From Salibacterium qingdaonense (GTDB lineage Bacteria; Bacillota; Bacilli; Bacillales; Marinococcaceae): a DNA stretch of 64,000 nt. The DNA lies in assembly GCF_900114715.1 (NCBI RefSeq), contig NZ_FOTY01000008.1:1-64000 (forward strand), read 5' to 3'. Shown here piece by piece: positions 59,348 through 64,000 of this stretch (positions within the stretch are counted from its first letter, which is position 1; every line of letters begins with the position of its first letter). The notes under the pieces were generated by a model that saw nothing but the letters and a program-made list of their open reading frames with translations, did no database searches and was not told the origin of the DNA. Both the position numbers and the translations under genes were made by a program.

Positions 59348-60084
59348 TGTCTCACCTCCAGACGTTTCGCAAACAGAAGACCGGCGCCGAAGACGAGCAC
59401 CAGCATGCCAAATACTTTTACCGCAAACATCGGAAAAAATGACTCAAGGTACAAAAAGGATCTGAATTGTTCTGCAATGTCTGCTCCCCGAAGGGACATT
59501 AAGCCGATCACAACAGCTGGAATCAGGAGCTTAAACGCACGGTGCCACTGGATGATGATACCGGCCAGATATCCTGCTGCCGTGGACAAAAGAACGTAAC
59601 CTGCCGCGGCAGCCGCTCCCGTAAGAAAAAGCCCCGGGCCGAACGCCGTGCTCAAAATCACGTTGTCATGAATGTAATAAGCAAGCACACGGATAAGAAA
59701 TCCGGATAAAGCCGCCGTGATACCGCCTGCTGCACTGACCGCACATAAAAACAAAATGGTCGAAAGATGGCTCGTGAGCCTATTCGTCACAAACAGAAAA
59801 TCGTCTTCCCGGTACGCTTTCGTTGTAATATTAAGCGAACACAAAAATCCCCACAGCATCGTAAATACAATGACAAAATCCGACGAATAGGTGTCCATCG
59901 TGACATCGAATCCCTCTTGAAACGTAGACGTCGTCACCGTACTGAAAATGGTGGACGACAGCAGCACAGCAAACAGCTGCAGCAGAAGCAGCGAACTTAG
60001 TATCTCCGTGAAAGCACGGCATTTGAACGTAAAAAGACGGCCGATCGCCGTCGTCCTGTTAACGACGTTCGAGGACATCATCAA
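59344..60084 (-). CDS. ABC transporter permease
   Basis: 246 residues and six membrane segments, without a signal peptide. AAAGGAG precedes the ATG. It overlaps the ATPase gene by 26 nt. With its ATPase it forms an export-type ABC transporter like YtrCD/YhcI of B. subtilis, tied to cell-envelope stress. The substrate is unknown. Confidence 0.75.
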   Translation of the reverse strand: MMMSSNVVNRTTAIGRLFTFKCRAFTEILSSLLLLQLFAVLLSSTIFSTVTTSTFQEGFDVTMDTYSSDFVIVFTMLWGFLCSLNITTKAYREDDFLFVTNRLTSHLSTILFLCAVSAAGGITAALSGFLIRVLAYYIHDNVILSTAFGPGLFLTGAAAAAGYVLLSTAAGYLAGIIIQWHRAFKLLIPAVVIGLMSLRGADIAEQFRSFLYLESFFPMFAVKVFGMLVLVFGAGLLFAKRLEVRQ

Positions 60085-60961
60085 TGCTCCTTTCTTTTTT
60101 CGCTGTTAGATAAACGGCGGCCTGCACGGGAGGCACGGTGGAGAGCGTGATACCGTTTTGACTCATCTCCCGGCGTTCCGCTTCGGAAAAGTCATTCTCC
60201 ACGATCACGTATTCCTCTCCGGCTGCGGCCGATGCCGAATGCAGCACCTGATGCCGCTTCGTCCACTGGGTCAGAAGCGTCTGCTCCCCTGTCAGCCCGA
60301 TCAGTTTCTCCCGCATGTCATCCATGGAAACGTGCAGCTGAATGCGTCCCTCATCGATCAGGATGACATCCTCGAGCAGTTCTTCCACTTCCTCTACATG
60401 ATGGCTCGAAAGAATGATCGTGCGCGGATGAGCGATATATTCTTTCAGCATCACGCGGAACATATCCGAACGTACCGCGGCGTCCATCCCTGTCATCGGT
60501 TCATCGAGCAGCGTAACCGGACAGCGCGCCGCCAGCCCGAAGATCATGTTGAACGTGCTCTTCTTTCCTTTGGATAGTTTTTTATGTATATCTTTTTTGT
60601 TCAGCCCAAAGTAATCAAACAGCGTTTCCGGCAGCGTCTCATCCCAGTTTTCATAGAACCGTTTCCCTTCCTGCAGCAGTTCGCCGAGCGACAGCGCCGC
60701 CGGCCAGTTCATCGACTCATCGATGAAAATACTATTCGCCGACACCTGCAGATTATCAAATGATGGCTCTCCATCAACGTGGAGGCTCCCTGCACTCGGT
60801 CTTATAAATCCGGCCGCCGTTTTCAGAAGCGTTGTCTTACCGGCACCGTTGCGGCCGATCAACCCGGTAATCGTGTGTTCCGGTATCGAAAACGACACGT
60901 CATCGAGCGCTGTCTTTCTGCGGTAGGTTTTGGTCAGCTGCTCTGCCTGTATGACACTCAT
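60059..60961 (-). CDS. ABC transporter ATP-binding protein (YtrB-like)
   Basis: 300 residues. Walker A GLIGRNGAGKTTLLKTAAGF, degenerate signature KLSKGKKSTF in place of LSGGQ, Walker B VTLLDEPMTGMD, and H-loop ILSSHH. The C-terminal 80 residues are an extra domain as in YtrB/BcrA-like ATPases. It starts within the last 4 nt of the GntR gene. Confidence 0.92.
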   Translation of the reverse strand: MSVIQAEQLTKTYRRKTALDDVSFSIPEHTITGLIGRNGAGKTTLLKTAAGFIRPSAGSLHVDGEPSFDNLQVSANSIFIDESMNWPAALSLGELLQEGKRFYENWDETLPETLFDYFGLNKKDIHKKLSKGKKSTFNMIFGLAARCPVTLLDEPMTGMDAAVRSDMFRVMLKEYIAHPRTIILSSHHVEEVEELLEDVILIDEGRIQLHVSMDDMREKLIGLTGEQTLLTQWTKRHQVLHSASAAAGEEYVIVENDFSEAERREMSQNGITLSTVPPVQAAVYLTAKKERSIDDVLERR

Positions 60962-61329
60962 TGTTTCTTCCTCTCCTCTCTTACCATCTGCATCATTTCC
61001 TCCTCCGGCACATCCAGCCGGTCCGCTTCCTGCACGAGGTCCGAAATCATCTTTTTCAGCGTATGCGACCGGCGCTTCTCGATGACTTTCTCGCGCGCCT
61101 CTTCGGCGACAAATTTGCCCATGCCGCGCCTGTCGTACAGTATGCCATCCTCCGCCAGCTTCGTCAGCCCCTTCGCCGCCGTCGCTGGATTGATTGTGAA
61201 GCGCTCCGCCAGTTTGTACTGCGAATACACGTGATCATGCGGCCGCAGCTGTTCTTTCAAGATCTCCGCTTCAATCCACTGGGCAATCTGTAGATAAATC
61301 GGCCTCGAATCGTCTGATGAAAAAATCAC
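60958..61329 (-). CDS. GntR-family regulator (YtrA subfamily)
   Basis: 123 residues, the short YtrA form: winged helix RPIYLQIAQWIEAEILKEQL, YSQYKLAERFTINPATAAKG, then a helical tail for dimerisation. It represses its own ABC operon in the absence of envelope-active compounds, by analogy with YtrA. It should bind the palindrome at 61354-61373. GGGGAGGC precedes the start. Confidence 0.9.
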   Translation of the reverse strand: MIFSSDDSRPIYLQIAQWIEAEILKEQLRPHDHVYSQYKLAERFTINPATAAKGLTKLAEDGILYDRRGMGKFVAEEAREKVIEKRRSHTLKKMISDLVQEADRLDVPEEEMMQMVREERKKQ

Positions 61330-61353
61330 AGCCTCCCCTACTTTCTAAGTCAG

Positions 61354-61401
61354 TGCATTAGTCATGTAATGCAGTATATAATAAATGGAAAGAAACGTCA
61401 A
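61354..61401 (-). promoter_or_regulatory. Promoter and operator of the GntR-ABC operon
   Basis: On the minus strand TTGACG (61401-61396), a 17-bp spacer and TATACT (61378-61373) form a sigma-A promoter. TGCATTA-GTCATG-TAATGCA (61354-61373), with 7-bp perfect arms, follows straight after the -10 box, where a bound GntR dimer would block transcription. Confidence 0.8.
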
Positions 61402-61445
61402 TACTGTGTCTCTAAAGGAAACAATGAGGAGCGTTTTTGAAAAAA

Positions 61446-61755
61446 GTGACGCTTAACGTCTTTCTAACCCTCACCATTCGGGGATTTGGACAAAAAAGTA
61501 ACGCTTAGATGCCGTCTAAGCGTTACAATACCGAAATGTTTTTTCCAAAGTGCACTTTAGAAAAAAAAAAGAATTCTTTTATGGACACTTCCCGCAGCAA
61601 AATGTCCCCTAATTTGGTTTACCGGACAGTCTGCCAGGGAAAATGACCAGTATTTTTACGTTACAGACATTCTGCCACCTGGATCCCGTGAAAATGTCTT
61701 TAATCCACATGTACCGGACATTTTACAAACCAAAGTGTCCATTACTTCTGCCGGG
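61446..61755 (+). repeat. Multi-palindrome module A6
   Basis: GTGACGCTTAACG, then GTAACGCTTAGA-TGCCG-TCTAAGCGTTAC (61498-61526, perfect 12-bp arms), AAAGTGCACTTTAGAA (61547), TATGGACACTT, AAAATGTCCCCTAA, TTTACCGGACAG, TTACAGACATTCTG, AAAATGTCTTTAA, TACCGGACATTTTA, AAAGTGTCC. It is the one copy that lies in a divergent promoter region (between the GntR and DUF4181 genes). Confidence 0.82.
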
Positions 61756-61855
61756 CCGTCAGCTGTCCCTGATAGAAAAATATGTAATTCTGTGTTACCC
61801 TGCGGATATCGATATTGTTTGCTTTGTCAAACAAAGGAGAAGGAGTGCATGTAAC

Positions 61856-62254
61856 ATGAATTTATGGCTGGAACTTACTCTGGTGATTGGAGGATTTTTT
61901 ACTCTGTTCGGTGTCCTTCCCGCTCTTGTACGCCGGTGGATGAACGCGGACAGGCAGAAGATATCTTCTGATGATCACGTGAACGAGTTTCATAAGAAGG
62001 GAAATTGGGCAATACGCATTGTGATGCTCGTTTCTATACTTGCCAACTTTACTTTTTTCCAAAATACCCCTTTCTTCCCTTTGGTCGTGTTAGCCGGTTG
62101 TATAATGCTTAGTTACGTATTTCAGGCTTACATAGAATGGAAACATACCGATAATCCTGCCAACTACAAAGCCAGTCTCATGCAGCTTACGCTTATCGGC
62201 GCCGCCTTTTTTTACGCCTTTTACTGGATTGAAATATCACCGATTATCGGTTGA
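61856..62254 (+). CDS. DUF4181-family membrane protein
   Basis: 132 residues with four membrane segments and the family loop VNEFHKKGNWAIRIVMLVSI. AAGGAG lies a little far (12 bases) from ATG 61856. The most typical DUF4181 protein in the window. Function unknown. Confidence 0.78.
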   Translation: MNLWLELTLVIGGFFTLFGVLPALVRRWMNADRQKISSDDHVNEFHKKGNWAIRIVMLVSILANFTFFQNTPFFPLVVLAGCIMLSYVFQAYIEWKHTDNPANYKASLMQLTLIGAAFFYAFYWIEISPIIG

Positions 62255-62320
62255 ACCAACTATTTCTAAATAAGAATCAAAAGTCCGGACGATGCCTGAC
62301 ACCAGTTGCCCGGGTGCCGG

Positions 62321-62689
62321 TCATTCCCTTTTTTCCAGCATGGACCGGGTGAGATACCGGAACATCAGAACCCCGCCGATAAAAATAGAAGCGGTGACCG
62401 CTACTGTGACATCACGGCCGAACGGTTTAAACCAAGAAGCGTCGTCTGCGATCAGAATGTTCCCGAGAAAAAGCGACAATCCCGCGCTCAGCACGAGAAC
62501 GGGAACAATCGCGCGGATATCGGCATACGACACGGCCGCTCCGGTGAGGAGCAGATAGATAAAAACGCCCGGCATCAAAAACGAGGCCTCCTCCCCGGCG
62601 AGGTGCTGCGTGTATTCGTAAAAATGAAACAAAAACCCAGCCGGCACGCACGCCAACACGAACCCGGCGGCTGTAATAAACGTTTTCAT
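62321..62689 (-). CDS. Small membrane protein, unknown function
   Basis: 122 residues, four membrane segments (MKTFITAAGFVLACVPAGFL, VFIYLLLTGAAVSYADIRAI, VTVAVTASIFIGGVLMFRYL). ATG 62689 is taken because GAGGAGA lies upstream; the longer frame is not supported. It starts 19 nt after the 62709 gene and is likely co-transcribed. Not recognised. Confidence 0.6.
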   Translation of the reverse strand: MKTFITAAGFVLACVPAGFLFHFYEYTQHLAGEEASFLMPGVFIYLLLTGAAVSYADIRAIVPVLVLSAGLSLFLGNILIADDASWFKPFGRDVTVAVTASIFIGGVLMFRYLTRSMLEKRE

Positions 62690-62708
62690 GATGTAGAATT
62701 CTCCTCTC

Positions 62709-62927
62709 TTATAGCAGCAAAACCACCCACGGACTGAGAAGAAGTGCCAAACTGACAATCCCCAGTTTCCAGCTGAGCAGCAACGCGGCTGCAATCATGG
62801 AAAATACGCCGCTGATCAGCGTCAGCAGGATGGTTATGGCAAACCCGTAATCCTGCGGCCAGAACCACCATGATATCAAACCGACCGCGAAAATCAACCA
62901 GCATACAACATACGGAAGCCACCGCAT
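62709..62927 (-). CDS. Small membrane protein, unknown function
   Basis: 72 residues from ATG 62927 (GGAGAGGAGTG upstream; the ATG at 62960 lacks a site). Three membrane segments rich in Trp and Leu (WLIFAVGLISWWFW, ITILLTLISGVFSMIAAALL). Probable operon with 62321. Not recognised. Confidence 0.55.
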   Translation of the reverse strand: MRWLPYVVCWLIFAVGLISWWFWPQDYGFAITILLTLISGVFSMIAAALLLSWKLGIVSLALLLSPWVVLLL

Positions 62928-63043
62928 CCATCTCACTCCTCTCCACTCTTGTTCATTCATTTTAACATAATGATCTTATCATTTATTTACAGCATGATGA
63001 AAGATTGGTAGGATATTGATGAAAGGTGGAAGGAAAGATCGAG

Positions 63044-63532
63044 ATGAAAAACATGATAAGATTCGTTATTGGGCTTAGTTTTATATTTTACCTGTGTGTC
63101 ATCATCCTGCTTTTGTTTATAGAAGCCAGGGGATATATGACCGCATCGGGTATGAGTGTTCTGGAGTATGCCGCAATCTCCTCCAACATTATTCCCTTTA
63201 AGACAATAGGTACATATATACAAGCTATGTTTACCGGCAGCATGAACATAGATATTCCGGTTAAAAACCTTATCGGTAACGTGTTGGTGCTGCTGCCGCT
63301 CGGCTTGTACCTGCCGTTTTTCATAAAATCATTAAGAAAAATCGGTGCGTTCACCATAACGCTGCTCGCCGTTTCTTTTTTGATTGAAATCCTGCAGCTG
63401 GTAATGAGGAGAGGAACGTTTGATATCGATGATGTGATTCTTTATATGCTTGGCGCGTGGCTGGGATTTGCACTTTGGAAAACGAAACCGGTGAAGATAA
63501 TCGTCCGGTATCTCGAAAAAAATGAACGGTAG
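63044..63532 (+). CDS. VanZ-family membrane protein
   Basis: 162 residues with four membrane segments. NLIGNVLVLLPLGLYLPFF and LIEILQLVMRRGTFDIDDVI, followed by LYMLGAWLGFAL, match the VanZ signature (N..GN...F.P.G and E..Q......D.DD...N..G). VanZ proteins give low-level teicoplanin resistance in one case; the normal role is unknown. GGAAGGAAAG upstream of the ATG. Confidence 0.88.
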   Translation: MKNMIRFVIGLSFIFYLCVIILLLFIEARGYMTASGMSVLEYAAISSNIIPFKTIGTYIQAMFTGSMNIDIPVKNLIGNVLVLLPLGLYLPFFIKSLRKIGAFTITLLAVSFLIEILQLVMRRGTFDIDDVILYMLGAWLGFALWKTKPVKIIVRYLEKNER

Positions 63533-63542
63533 ATGGCGCTAA

Positions 63543-63868
63543 GGGTCACAATGAGACGTGTAACGGAGAAATGTGCATCTTAGCGCGCTGCTACCCATCA
63601 CAATCCGGTCAGCGCGGCAGAAAAGTGACTCTTAGAATCTGCCTAAGCGTCACAACCCCTCTTTGTTTGCTTCAAAGTGCATTTTAGAAACGACATCCGA
63701 GCTGAGACTGGACACTTTCCACTGCGAAATGTCCAGTATTTTTATGTTACAGACATTTTTTCTGCAAATCCTGTAAAAGTGTCTCTAATCCTTATTTACC
63801 GGACATGATCCGCGCCAACATGTCCACAACCTGAATGTTACGGACATTTTCCACCCCAAAGTGTCCAC
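63543..63868 (+). repeat. Multi-palindrome module A7
   Basis: GTCACAATGAGACG, ATCACAATCCGG, GTGACTCTTAGA (63625) / CTAAGCGTCAC (63643), AAAGTGCATTTTAGAA, GGACACTTT / AAATGTCC (63710-63734), TTACAGACATTTTTT / AAAAGTGTCTCTAA, TTTACCGGACATG / CATGTCCAC, TTACGGACATTTT / AAAGTGTCC. Same order as A5 and A6. It lies between the 3' ends of the VanZ and aldo/keto reductase genes. Confidence 0.82.
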
Positions 63869-63905
63869 AAAAAAGCCCCCGGCACTGCGTGCGCCGGGAG
63901 CCTTC
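63869..63905 (-). terminator. Rho-independent terminator
   Basis: On the minus strand GGCTCCCGGC pairs with GCCGGGGGCTT and is followed by TTTT, just after the partial gene at the right edge. Confidence 0.85.
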
Positions 63906-63912
63906 CTTCCGA

Positions 63913-64000
63913 TTACATCATGTTCAACATCCACTGCGGATACGGGGTGCGTGGTTCGCTGATTTCGGTAAGACGGTCGTATTCATCCTGGGTCAGCTCG
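63913..64000 (-). CDS. C-terminal end of a probable aldo/keto reductase (partial)
   Basis: The last 28 residues read ELTQDEYDRLTEISEPRTPY then PQWMLNMM, stop at 63913. A segment of the form LTxEExxxLxEISEPxxPYPxWM is usual at the C-terminus of aldo/keto reductases. The catalytic region lies beyond the window, so the call rests on this tail only. Confidence 0.5.
   Translation of the reverse strand, partial: ELTQDEYDRLTEISEPRTPYPQWMLNMM

Overview
The window looks like chromosome from a member of the Bacillaceae, probably a salt- or alkali-tolerant one. Grounds: strong AGGAGG-type ribosome binding sites, sigma-A and SigB-type promoters, the DUF1659/DUF2922/YvrJ trio, an RsbR-like stressosome protein, NasBC nitrate reductase, an OpcR/GbsR-like regulator and several DUF4181 proteins, which are typical of Bacillus relatives. 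Many surface proteins are very acidic. No rRNA, tRNA or CRISPR array was seen.

Layout. 1-1.4 kb: the 5' end of an IS21-type element, then a 21-bp-phased iteron-like array before a winged-helix protein that resembles a plasmid initiator. 1.5-5.3 kb: ordinary genes (AraC/GyrI-like regulator, UPF0158, ACR3/bile-acid-type transporter, small coiled-coil and Cys4 proteins). 5.4-16.0 kb: a defence island. Read right to left it encodes a cytosine methyltransferase, then a tightly coupled operon of Z1 ATPase, GHKL/MutL-like ATPase, an unknown 314-aa protein, a DUF6339-like protein, a second cytosine methyltransferase and a PD-(D/E)XK (DUF4420-like) nuclease. A divergent Vsr nuclease gene flanks it. 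It resembles MZA-type anti-phage systems but has a different gene set. 16-23 kb: stressosome protein under a SigB-like promoter, small membrane proteins, DUF819 transporter, DJ-1/PfpI protein and methionine aminopeptidase.

23.1-26.6 kb: a direct duplication of a DUF4349 lipoprotein gene with a RelE/RelB-type toxin-antitoxin pair between the copies. 26.7-30.7 kb: a graveyard of nested, decayed insertion sequences (ISL3-, IS1182/IS5-like and IS30-type) around an AT-rich patch with a secreted protein and a broken S1 peptidase. 30.9-35.4 kb: nasBC. 37.8-46.1 kb: a carbohydrate uptake operon (solute-binding protein, two permeases, an 833-aa putative glycan-degrading enzyme, DUF624, NagB) behind a ROK repressor, with a clear inverted-repeat operator and a CcpA cre site. 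46-64 kb: housekeeping and envelope genes: DUF421, an ECF sigma factor with its probable anti-sigma factor, DinB, PadR-ChrA, PAP2, GbsR-like regulator, DHA2 exporter, and a YtrA-type GntR/ABC operon.

The most striking structure that genes do not explain is a family of about 150-330-bp intergenic modules built from alternating inverted copies of a TTAC-GGACATTTT-like unit. Seven full copies and one partial copy lie between 35 and 64 kb. Different copies show compensatory base changes in both arms of their palindromes, so pairing or dyad symmetry seems to be conserved. Two further arrays with exact 21-bp phasing and two related AACGT-type modules suggest that this genome carries several classes of ordered intergenic repeats.
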